DNA from: Tepidiphilus sp. J10
Lineage (GTDB): Bacteria > Pseudomonadota > Gammaproteobacteria > Burkholderiales > Thiobacillaceae
Direction: 5' to 3'
Assembly: GCA_945897955.1 (NCBI GenBank)
Contig: CAMDGQ010000023.1
Coordinates: forward strand, 1-54,491
DNA length: 54,491 bases
The notes beneath the pieces are model-generated. The model saw nothing but the letters and a program-made list of their open reading frames with translations. It was not told where the DNA came from and did not search any database. Positions 1 to 8,026 of this stretch are shown one piece after another. The translations under genes were made by a program, and so were the position numbers. Positions within the stretch are counted from its first letter, which is position 1, and each line of letters begins with the position of its first letter.

Positions 1-1
1 G

Positions 2-1486
<1,485 letters not shown>

Positions 1487-1528
1487 CCTTGATGAACTGA
1501 CATCGGGCGAATCGGGCTGATAGCAGCA

Positions 1529-1576
1529 GGTGTGCCATGCACACCATGTAAAGTGGAATGGTGCGCATGGCGCACC
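1529..1576. repeat. Two tandem 17-nt perfect hairpins (7-bp stem, 3-nt loop)
   Basis: Two related perfect inverted repeats lie 14 bp apart just after clpB: GGTGTGC-CAT-GCACACC at 1529-1545 and GGTGCGC-ATG-GCGCACC at 1560-1576. Both share the GGTG.GC / GC.CACC arms and a three-base loop. Neither is followed by a T tract, so they are not typical intrinsic terminators, although they could stabilise or end the clpB transcript. Their form suggests a REP-like extragenic repeat. Copies elsewhere cannot be checked here. Confidence 0.65.
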
Positions 1577-1614
1577 CTACGATTTCTCGATTCGCCCTGG
1601 TGTGGCTGGAATAT

Positions 1615-1830
1615 TCAGCCGTGCAGATCATCCATGTCGCAACCGAGCACGCCGGCCAGCTTGCCAAGCAGGTTGGCTGATGGCCTGGCCTTGGCGTGTT
1701 CGATCATCGACAGCATCTGCCGCGTTACACCGCAGGCCTCCGCCAGCGACTGCAAGGTCAGGTCACGATAGTCGCGCCAGACCCGCAGCGGCGATTCGCC
1801 AGCATAAAGGTGGTTTCGGGCTTTCGAAGC
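1615..1830 (-). pseudogene. Remnant of an XRE/HTH_3 regulator (antitoxin-like)
   Basis: A frame open from a TAG (1831-1833) to a TGA (1615-1617) encodes about 71 residues that read as the C-terminal end of a lambda-repressor-type helix-turn-helix protein. It has the sequence SPLRVWRDYRDLTLQSLAEA, then a helix with GVTRQMLSMIE, then KLAGVLGCDMDDLHG. This matches the HTH_3 layout common in type II antitoxins of the HigA or MqsA-like kind. No ATG, GTG or TTG with a binding site precedes the conserved part, and the N-terminal half usual in such antitoxins is missing. It therefore looks truncated. No toxin gene is visible beside it. Confidence 0.6.
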
Positions 1831-1882
1831 CTATAATTCGGCCGGCTGCTGTCCATTACCTTTGACTGAGGAGTTGATGTAA

Positions 1883-3070
1883 ATGGTTGAAAACAAGAAT
1901 GTAACCAACTACAGACGGATGATTTATCTGCCAAGGCAACTGGCTGAAGGGGATATTGTTTGCAGCAATTTCAAGGCTGATGATGGATCAGCACTTTTTC
2001 TGATTACAGATTCGAACGACATGCCACTGGTGATCTCGTTCAAGAATAATAAATTGCTGACCTCAATTCGGCGTGCCGATACATGGTTGCCGTCAGTCGA
2101 ACATCCACTTCCAGACACGCTGGCTGATTGCACCAATTTCTATTTGAAAGCCGTATTTGGTCACGGCGAGGTGGTTTTGTATATTGATGGACAGCGGCTT
2201 TGCACGATTTCGTTATCCGATATTGATTTGAATGGAATAGCTTACATTGATGGCTCCGGTGAATTGACCGGATTTTATGTAGGCAACCCTGCCGGTCTGG
2301 GTGTCAGCCCTCGCTTCCTGAGGGATTTGACGGCAGAAACGAGATTTTTTGAAAGCGCCACGCCATTGATATTTGATATTGGCTCGCATGATGGTGTCGA
2401 TACAGCCTATTATCTGGCGAAGGGTTTCAGGGTTCTGGCTGTTGATGCCAATCCGGTATTGTGTTCGAGACTGGCAATTGCATTCAACAAGGATGTCGAG
2501 GAAAAAAGATTGATCATCCTGAATGTCGGGATTGCAGACAAGCCGGGGGAATTGAAGTTCTACATCAATACACGGTTCAGCGTCTGGGGTTCATTCAATC
2601 GGGAACTGGGCAACAGACAGTGCGAGGCCGAAGAGGTGATTGTCAAAACAACAACGCTGGAGGAGCTTGTTCGAACCTTTGGTCTTCCTTATTACATCAA
2701 GATCGATATTGAAGGATTTGACGAGATAGCGATTGCTTCTCTTTGTGACTCTGCTTTCCGACCCCGGCTTGTTTCATTTGAAGGAGGCAGTGGCGCTCTG
2801 GTTGAGAAGCTTGTTCAGTCTGGCTACGACCAGTTCAAACTGGTCGATCAGACCAAGGTGCCCGCAATGCAGATTCCGACGCCTTCACGCGAGGGAGCAT
2901 CAATAACGCATCGCTTTAATCACGGTTCCAGCGGGCCCTTTGGGGACGATATTCCTGGAGGGTGGTTAACCCCAAGCGAGATCAGGGTTGCAATACATGA
3001 TCATTTTCATGATGCCGTGGTTGCTACGCCAGGGTGGGTGGATATTCATGCCCGGTATCGCGGTTCCTGA
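1883..3070 (+). CDS. FkbM-family SAM-dependent methyltransferase with extra N-terminal domain
   Basis: This 395-residue protein carries an FkbM-type class I methyltransferase in its second half. Motif I is LIFDIGSHDGVDT (about residues 162-174), the acidic residue after strand 2 is in VDANP (about 187), and the FkbM signature is KIDIEGFD (about 273-280). FkbM enzymes usually O-methylate sugars or natural-product hydroxyls. The first 140 residues are beta-strand-rich and not recognised; they might be a lectin-like sandwich that presents a glycan. There is no signal peptide. Start: ATG 1883 with GAGGAG nine bases upstream. The gene is visibly more AT-rich than clpB and is followed by a sulfotransferase-like gene, so a shared role in modifying surface glycans is inferred. 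Confidence 0.8.
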   Translation: MVENKNVTNYRRMIYLPRQLAEGDIVCSNFKADDGSALFLITDSNDMPLVISFKNNKLLTSIRRADTWLPSVEHPLPDTLADCTNFYLKAVFGHGEVVLYIDGQRLCTISLSDIDLNGIAYIDGSGELTGFYVGNPAGLGVSPRFLRDLTAETRFFESATPLIFDIGSHDGVDTAYYLAKGFRVLAVDANPVLCSRLAIAFNKDVEEKRLIILNVGIADKPGELKFYINTRFSVWGSFNRELGNRQCEAEEVIVKTTTLEELVRTFGLPYYIKIDIEGFDEIAIASLCDSAFRPRLVSFEGGSGALVEKLVQSGYDQFKLVDQTKVPAMQIPTPSREGASITHRFNHGSSGPFGDDIPGGWLTPSEIRVAIHDHFHDAVVATPGWVDIHARYRGS

Positions 3071-3257
3071 GGATGCTTCTTCAAGACCTTGCCTGATGGG
3101 CGGCAGATAAGGCTGATAAGCATGATTCAATTTGGCCTTGCGCAGAGTTGATTCCTCTCAGTCAATAGCCTGGTTTTTTCTTGATAAATCCGCCGTTTCC
3201 AAATTTGCAGCATGATGACATTTTGTTGTCGAGAATTAATTCTTCAATTGGTGAAAA

Positions 3258-4097
3258 ATGACAGTTGGCAATAAGCTTGGCCTGGAAATCATACCTGTTG
3301 TGCATCTTGGCCGTTCGGGAAGCACCTATCTGGAGCAGTGCCTGACAAGCGCTTTCCGTCTAATCTCCTTAAGCGAGGTATTTCACAGGGACGTCAGCAT
3401 GCCGTTTCTGCCGGATGGCGTTGCCTGGCAGGAATTATTCGGAAATGGTATCGAATGTTTTCTCTTGCACAATGTGTTGCGAGGTATGGAGCAGCACTAT
3501 TGGACAGCACAGTCACAGGGGTTGAATCCTGGTGTTTCAAGCCATTTGCTGCTCGAATACAAACCGACGCTTGTCGGCCATGCATTTCATGCGATCCATT
3601 CGCAGGTATTCCTGAAATTAAAGGAACTGGGGGTGGGAAAGGTGATTGTCCTGGAACGTCGCTCGGTGTTGCGTCGTATTCTTTCTGGCATGTCGGCCGA
3701 GCGCACGCAGATATATCATTCAACGCAGATCGAAAGCGGCATGGATTATCGCTTTGAAAGGATTGATTTCGATTTCAATAAAGTCGTGGATAGCGGCATA
3801 AATCCTGGCTACGCCTTTGCCCTGAGTCACGTTCAGAATATCAACGACTTGTATTTCGCAAAGCTGCGTCTGGAACTCCAGGCAACAGGCTTTGAAGTGC
3901 TGGATGTGATATATGAAGATGATGTTTGCGGGCCAATAGATACTCTTATTGACAGGATTGGCCTGTTCATTGGCGCTCAGGCTGTACAGAAACCGAGTAC
4001 CGATTTAAGAAAACTGAACCCGAATGATCTTGACCAAATGGTCATTAATCATGCCGAGCTTCTGGCTTATTGCATTGAAAACAATATCAGGATTTGA
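3258..4097 (+). CDS. Sulfotransferase-like protein
   Basis: The 279-residue product begins with the P-loop-like 5'-phosphosulfate loop of sulfotransferases: a beta strand EIIPVVHLG followed by RSGSTYLEQCL (residues 19-29). A helix and HAIHSQVFLKLKELGVGKVIVLERR (wrapped here for length as HAIHSQVFL ... VIVLERR) resemble the second strand and 3'-phosphate-binding region, with later Arg/Ser residues (RRILSGMSAER). Such enzymes transfer sulfate from PAPS to hydroxyl groups of glycans or lipids. The start ATG 3258 has only a weak GGTG upstream. Like the preceding gene it is AT-rich. The 187-bp gap from the methyltransferase holds nothing I recognise apart from AT-rich sequence. The fold call is good; the substrate is unknown. 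Confidence 0.7.
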   Translation: MTVGNKLGLEIIPVVHLGRSGSTYLEQCLTSAFRLISLSEVFHRDVSMPFLPDGVAWQELFGNGIECFLLHNVLRGMEQHYWTAQSQGLNPGVSSHLLLEYKPTLVGHAFHAIHSQVFLKLKELGVGKVIVLERRSVLRRILSGMSAERTQIYHSTQIESGMDYRFERIDFDFNKVVDSGINPGYAFALSHVQNINDLYFAKLRLELQATGFEVLDVIYEDDVCGPIDTLIDRIGLFIGAQAVQKPSTDLRKLNPNDLDQMVINHAELLAYCIENNIRI

Positions 4098-4127
4098 CTG
4101 GTCGTCAGTTTTTCGAAGTGCAGGATT

Positions 4128-4553
4128 TCAATAGTCCAGCCTGATCTCGACCTGGCTCCCCGGTTCCAACACTTCAAAGGCTGCATCCTTGAATTCGGGC
4201 GGACCGAGGAGTTTTGGGTTGTTGCTCAGGCCATAGCCTTCCTTCGGGAACATGCCGAAGCGTAGATTGAGTTTGCCGTCGCCGTTTTCGTCGTGATAGG
4301 CGATTACCGCATAGTGACCCGGCGGGATGCCGCGAAACACACCGTTGACATTTCCGGTGACCGCCGGCAGCGCTACAACCTGGCGCGCTTTTTCCTCCTT
4401 GCGGAAACCCTCTTCACGGTCGAACAACATCAGTTTGACCTGGCCGTCACTACTGCGTATCTGCCGGGCAAGTACCGTGAGATCGGCGGCGCCGGCCTGT
4501 GAAAATACGCACATGGCGAGCGCAGCATTGGTCCAGGCGCGACGGCTGCTCAT
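4128..4553 (-). CDS. DUF2141-family secreted protein
   Basis: This 141-residue protein has an N-terminal signal peptide (hydrophobic stretch after SSRRAW, likely cleavage after FSQAGA). A DUF2141-type beta-sandwich follows, with the segments GQVKLMLFD, GVFRGIPPGHYAVIAYHDEN and GDGKLNLRFGMFPKEGYGLS. The DENGDGKL segment resembles a calcium-binding loop. DUF2141 proteins are small, exported and of unknown function. The start codon overlaps the stop of the preceding NifX-like gene (ATGA, 4550-4553), so the two are translationally coupled and should share the sigma-54 promoter at 5025-5039. Confidence 0.85.
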   Translation of the reverse strand: MSSRRAWTNAALAMCVFSQAGAADLTVLARQIRSSDGQVKLMLFDREEGFRKEEKARQVVALPAVTGNVNGVFRGIPPGHYAVIAYHDENGDGKLNLRFGMFPKEGYGLSNNPKLLGPPEFKDAAFEVLEPGSQVEIRLDY

Positions 4554-4987
4554 GGGTTTGCCGGGTTTCCCAGGCGCGTCAGGCTGCTGAACGGCAGCAG
4601 TGCGACAGTGACCTGTTCGACAGGCGAATCCTGATGCTCATGGTGACCATGGTGTTGACCAGGCGGCAGTTCCTTCAGGTTGCCGTTCAGCCAGGCAGAA
4701 ACGGCTTGATCGAGATCGGTTTCGGCTGTCGCCACGGCCAGAATGCCTCGCCGCTTGAGGCGTGCCTGGAGACCATTGCCCATGCCGCCGGAAATCAGGA
4801 CGTTGGCTTCGTCGAGCGGATGCGGTGCATCGTTGTCGCTTTCGTGCAGGCTCTGTTCGATCGGAAGTTCAAGCAAACGTTTGTCGACGATCTCGGCGTT
4901 TTCAGTGTGGTAGATCCAGAACTTGCGGCACTTGCCGGCGTGTCCGGTGACTGTCCTGCGGTTTTGGCTGGTAACGGCGATCTTCAT
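4550..4987 (-). CDS. NifX/NafY-like (dinitrogenase FeMo-cofactor family) protein
   Basis: The 145-residue product is a single Nitro_FeMo-Co domain: N-terminal MKIAVTSQNRRTVTGHAG, then CRKFWIY, then HPLDEANVLISGGMGNG and a C-terminal segment TAETDLDQAVSAWLNG. Family members (NifX, NafY, VnfX and the NifB C-terminus) bind iron-sulfur or iron-molybdenum cluster precursors. Outside nif clusters their role is usually unknown. The tail is histidine-rich (GQHHGHHEH), which suggests metal binding. The start at 4987 is preferred over upstream in-frame starts because GGAGC lies just before it and a sigma-54 promoter lies 38-52 bp upstream. No nif structural genes are in the window. The gene is divergent from a sigma-54 activator. 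Confidence 0.85.
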   Translation of the reverse strand: MKIAVTSQNRRTVTGHAGKCRKFWIYHTENAEIVDKRLLELPIEQSLHESDNDAPHPLDEANVLISGGMGNGLQARLKRRGILAVATAETDLDQAVSAWLNGNLKELPPGQHHGHHEHQDSPVEQVTVALLPFSSLTRLGNPANP

Positions 4988-5024
4988 GTTCAGCTCCGGT
5001 TCGATCATGGGTGCGCTATGTAAC

Positions 5025-5039
5025 GCAAACATCGGGCCA
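5025..5039 (-). promoter_or_regulatory. Sigma-54 (-24/-12) promoter of the NifX-like/DUF2141 operon
   Basis: On the minus strand the sequence reads TGGCCCG-ATGT-TTGC. It matches the consensus TGGCACG-N4-TTGC in all but one position, with exactly ten bases between the GG and GC dinucleotides. Transcription would start near 5014, leaving a leader of about 27 bases that carries the GGAGC binding site before the ATG at 4987. The gene diverging from it encodes a sigma-54 activator. Confidence 0.75.
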
Positions 5040-5077
5040 TGTCCGGGGATATTTATAAGTTGCTGATTAAATTATGG

Positions 5078-5160
5078 ATTGTCAGTTTAATAGAACGCAT
5101 GGATCAGTTTGACAATGGGCAGGTTGACAATATTGACATGGATGCCGGACATTATTGACA
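5078..5160. promoter_or_regulatory. Cluster of TTGACA repeats, candidate activator-binding site
   Basis: Four direct copies of TTGACA (5109-5114, 5124-5129, 5133-5138, 5155-5160) and one inverted copy (TTGTCA, 5079-5084) lie within 82 bp. ATTGTCA at 5078-5084 and TGACAAT at 5110-5116 form a perfect inverted pair. The cluster is 40-140 bp upstream of the NifX-like sigma-54 promoter, the usual distance for an enhancer. No TATAAT-like box follows any copy at 16-18 bp, so these are unlikely to be simple -35 elements. Binding by the neighbouring activator is inferred. Confidence 0.45.
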
Positions 5161-6458
5161 TGACCTTGCCTGCACCCGATCTTCCCGGTGAACTCCTTGC
5201 TTTGCTTGAATCTCTGCCGGAGCCACGCATTCTGGTCGATCCGGATTACCGGATACTGTCCGCCAATGCCGCGTATCGACATACCTTCGGTGATACGGGC
5301 GAGATCATCGGCCGTACCTGTTACGAAATTTCGCATCATTACGGCAAGCCGTGCGACCAGTGCGGTGAATCCTGCCCTCGCCAGACAGCGATAAAGACGC
5401 GTCAGGCCAGCCGGGTGCTGCATCTGCACCATACGCCGCGCGGCCAGGAGTATGTTGATGTGGAATTGCTGCCGATCCATGCCGCCGACGGCGCACTGGC
5501 CTATTTTGTGGAAACCATGCGCTTCCTGCACGAAACAGGACGCCAGCCCGGCGCATTGGGCATGGTGGGCCGCTCGCCGCCGTTTACCCGCATGCTTGAC
5601 CTGATCAATCGGGTTGCACCTGCGATGACTCCGGTATTGCTGCTGGGCGAGTCCGGCACGGGCAAGGAGCTTGCTGCCCAGGCCGTGCATGACATCAGCC
5701 CACGTCGGGACAAGCCCTTCGTGCCGGTGGATTGCTCAGGCATGACCGAGAGCCTGTTCGAGTCGGAACTGTTCGGCTACGAGAAGGGCGCTTTCACAGG
5801 CGCTGGTCAGCGCAAGATCGGTCTGGTCGAGGCGGCGGCCGGCGGCACGCTGTTTCTCGATGAACTGGGCGACATTCCGCTGCATCTGCAAGTCAAGTTG
5901 CTGCGGCTGCTCGAATCCGGCGCTTTCAGACGTGTCGGCGGCGTCGAAAGCCTGCGCGCAGACTTCCGGCTGGTTGCCGCGACGCACCGCGATCTGGCCG
6001 CGATGGTGGAGTCCGGCGAATTCCGCCGCGATCTGTATTACCGCCTCGCCACTTTCCCCATTCGTCTGCCGGCGTTGCGCGAACGTCGAGAAGACCTGCC
6101 CTTGCTGGTTGAGCATCTGCTTGCGCGTCTGGCGCCGGGGCGGCGGCTGCATCTTGATGAGGAAGCGATGGCCCGCCTGCTCGAATACGATTTTCCCGGC
6201 AACATCCGCGAACTCAGGAACCTGCTGGAACGCGCCATGCTGATGGCCGACGGCGATCGGCTCAATCTTGATGACCAGCTTGAATATTGTTGCACCCGGG
6301 CTGCGCCCGCAGCGGTGCCCATTGTGCCGCTTGACGAAGCCGAGCGCCGTTATGTGCGCTTGGCGCTGCAACAGCTTGGCGGCGACCGCAAGGAACTCGC
6401 TCACCGTCTTGGCATCAGCGAACGCACGTTGTATCGCAAGCTTGCGGAGCGGATTTAG
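5160..6458 (+). CDS. PAS-domain sigma-54-dependent transcriptional activator (Fis-type HTH)
   Basis: The product is 432 residues from this start. A PAS domain (about 12-120) contains a cysteine cluster, TCYEI, then [11 protein letters not shown] (Cys 54, 65, 68, 72), that could bind a metal, a haem or an FeS cluster or act as a redox switch. The AAA+ sigma-54 domain has Walker A GESGTGKE (163-170), the sigma-54 contact loop GAFTGA (210-215), and Walker [13 protein letters not shown] Fis-type helix-turn-helix closes the protein ([17 protein letters not shown]). In-frame starts exist further up (TTG 5109, ATG 5115, ATG 5142), but that stretch is made of TTGACA repeats and does not look coding. 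None has a strong binding site, so the exact start is uncertain. It diverges from the NifX-like operon. Confidence 0.88.
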   Translation: MTLPAPDLPGELLALLESLPEPRILVDPDYRILSANAAYRHTFGDTGEIIGRTCYEISHHYGKPCDQCGESCPRQTAIKTRQASRVLHLHHTPRGQEYVDVELLPIHAADGALAYFVETMRFLHETGRQPGALGMVGRSPPFTRMLDLINRVAPAMTPVLLLGESGTGKELAAQAVHDISPRRDKPFVPVDCSGMTESLFESELFGYEKGAFTGAGQRKIGLVEAAAGGTLFLDELGDIPLHLQVKLLRLLESGAFRRVGGVESLRADFRLVAATHRDLAAMVESGEFRRDLYYRLATFPIRLPALRERREDLPLLVEHLLARLAPGRRLHLDEEAMARLLEYDFPGNIRELRNLLERAMLMADGDRLNLDDQLEYCCTRAAPAAVPIVPLDEAERRYVRLALQQLGGDRKELAHRLGISERTLYRKLAERI

Positions 6459-6534
6459 GTCTCCCCAGCTCCGGCATGGTTGACCGATCCCCCCAAGCCT
6501 CCCTATCCTCGCGCAACCATTTCAGGAGTTGCTA

Positions 6535-7653
6535 ATGAACGCCCCCGTTTCGAATACCCCCGATCTCGCCAAAACAATGCACTCGATCATCCAGCGCATT
6601 GCTACCGGTCCTGAACTGTCGAAGGACATTTCCATGCAGGAAGCCAGACTGGGCATGCAGGCCATTCTGGAAAATGCGGTCGATCCGGTGCAAGCCGGGA
6701 TTTTCTTTATCGCGCTGCGCATGAAGCGCGAGACCAATGATGAATTCAAGGGCATTCTGGATGCCATTTTGAGCGCCACGCAGCGCGTGACCGCCGAAGT
6801 CGATGAAGTGGTCGATATTGCAGACCCGTACGATGGCTATAACCGCTGTTTGCCGGCCGCGCCTTTTCTGGCGCCATTGCTGGCAGAACTGAACGTGCCG
6901 GCGGTATGCCACGGGCTGGAGGCTGTGGGTCCGAAGTACGGCATAACTGCTCGTCACGTCATCCGCGCTGCCGGAGTCAATGTCGATCTGTCGCCTGCTG
7001 AAGCCGCCGCTCGTCTGAGCGATCCGGCCATAGGCTGGAGCTATGTCGATCAGGCGCAATTCTGCCCGGCCTTGCACGACCTGATTCCGCTGCGCACCAA
7101 GATCATCAAGCGCCAGGCCGTTACCACCGTCGAAACCCAGGCCAAGCCGATCACCGGCCGCAGGAAGACACATCTGGTCACCGGCTATGTCCACAAACCC
7201 TATCCGCCGATCTACGCCATGCTGGCGCGCCACGCCGGATTCGATTCGGCTTTGATCATTCGCGGCGTGGAGGGCGGTGTGATTCCTTCGCTGCGCCAGA
7301 CTGGCAAAGCGACGCGCTACGACAACCACGGCGAGGAATTCGAGATCGACCTCGATCCGGTTGCCCTCGGCATTGAACAAACTGCGCGCGCGGTGCCGCT
7401 GCCGGACGATCTGCCCAAAACCGAGCGCGCCGATGAAGTCGTCATCGCGGTGGACATCAAGGCCACAGCCGAAGCCGCCGCAAAGGCCGGCATGGCGGCG
7501 CTGCGCGGCGAAAAGGGCGCGACTTACGATTCACTGCTGCTCACTGCCAGCCTGATTCTGCATCACGTCGGCAAGGCACATTCCTTCAAGGCTGCCGGCG
7601 ATCTGGTCCGCGCTGCGCTGGACTCCGGCCGTGCCGCGAGTCGTGTCAAATGA
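6535..7653 (+). CDS. TrpD-like (anthranilate phosphoribosyltransferase family) protein of unknown role
   Basis: This 372-residue protein has the glycosyltransferase family 3 fold: an N-terminal helical domain, then an alpha/beta domain. Recognisable segments are DIADPYDGYNRCLPAAP, VCHGLEAVGPKYGITARHV, DPAIGWSYVDQAQFCPALH, and ITGRRKTHLVTGYVHK. The PRPP-binding GTGGD loop of true TrpD is replaced by DPYDGYNR, so tryptophan synthesis is unlikely. A conserved subfamily with this pattern exists in cyanobacteria and proteobacteria without a settled function. Start ATG 6535 has AGGAG six bases upstream. It follows the sigma-54 activator by 76 bp and precedes the Rieske gene by 13 bp, so the three may be one transcript. 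Confidence 0.82.
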   Translation: MNAPVSNTPDLAKTMHSIIQRIATGPELSKDISMQEARLGMQAILENAVDPVQAGIFFIALRMKRETNDEFKGILDAILSATQRVTAEVDEVVDIADPYDGYNRCLPAAPFLAPLLAELNVPAVCHGLEAVGPKYGITARHVIRAAGVNVDLSPAEAAARLSDPAIGWSYVDQAQFCPALHDLIPLRTKIIKRQAVTTVETQAKPITGRRKTHLVTGYVHKPYPPIYAMLARHAGFDSALIIRGVEGGVIPSLRQTGKATRYDNHGEEFEIDLDPVALGIEQTARAVPLPDDLPKTERADEVVIAVDIKATAEAAAKAGMAALRGEKGATYDSLLLTASLILHHVGKAHSFKAAGDLVRAALDSGRAASRVK

Positions 7654-7666
7654 AGAGGGGACGGTA

Positions 7667-7975
7667 ATGGCCTGGATTGCGGTAGCCCAAGTCGGTGAAC
7701 TTGGCGTCGGCCAGATGAAGCGCATCGTCCCGAACGGCAAACCCCTGTTGCTGGTGAATGCCGAAGGCGGCTACTTCTGCGTCGATGAAATGTGCAGCCA
7801 TGAGGACTATTCGCTCTGGTTCGGCTGCGTCAAGGGCCGCTCAATCAAATGCTCGCTGCACGGCAGTTATTTTGATCTGGCCAGCGGCAACCCCTTGAAC
7901 GAACCCGCCGAATGCCCGCTGACAACCTATCCCGCCAAAGCCGAGGACGGTCAGGTCTGGGTGGACCCGAATTAA
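7667..7975 (+). CDS. Rieske-type [2Fe-2S] ferredoxin
   Basis: The 102-residue product is a stand-alone Rieske domain like the ferredoxin components of ring-hydroxylating dioxygenases. The cluster ligands are Cys43-x-His45 (CSH) and Cys62-x2-His65 (CSLH), followed by GSYFDLASG. It would pass electrons to a partner oxidoreductase in the cytoplasm. The start ATG 7667 has GAGGGG upstream and comes 13 bp after the TrpD-like stop; an in-frame GTG at 7631 would overlap that gene and lacks a binding site. No oxygenase alpha subunit or reductase is nearby, so its electron donor and acceptor are unknown. Confidence 0.9.
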   Translation: MAWIAVAQVGELGVGQMKRIVPNGKPLLLVNAEGGYFCVDEMCSHEDYSLWFGCVKGRSIKCSLHGSYFDLASGNPLNEPAECPLTTYPAKAEDGQVWVDPN

Positions 7976-8026
7976 GCTTTAGCCTTTATCCTTCAAAATT
8001 CTTGTCCGACATCGAGTCGCTCTGCC

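Larger units (their letters stand above)
1487..1882. other. 396-bp intergenic stretch without an intact gene
   Basis: This gap between clpB and the methyltransferase gene holds two small hairpins (1529-1545 and 1560-1576) and, on the minus strand, the remnant of an XRE-type regulator (1615-1830). The last 50 bases are AT-richer and carry the ribosome binding site GAGGAG (1868-1873) of the next gene. Short frames on the plus strand here lack codon bias and recognisable domains, and I do not call them genes. Confidence 0.7.

Noticed and set aside
4550..4987. NifX-like gene as evidence for nitrogen fixation
   Set aside because: This domain is common outside nif clusters and no nifHDK, nifENB or other nif genes are in the window.
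5109..5160. TTGACA copies as sigma-70 -35 boxes, or as coding sequence of the activator
   Set aside because: No TATAAT-like box lies at 16-18 bp from any copy, and four repeats in 52 bp are better explained as a binding-site cluster than as protein-coding sequence.
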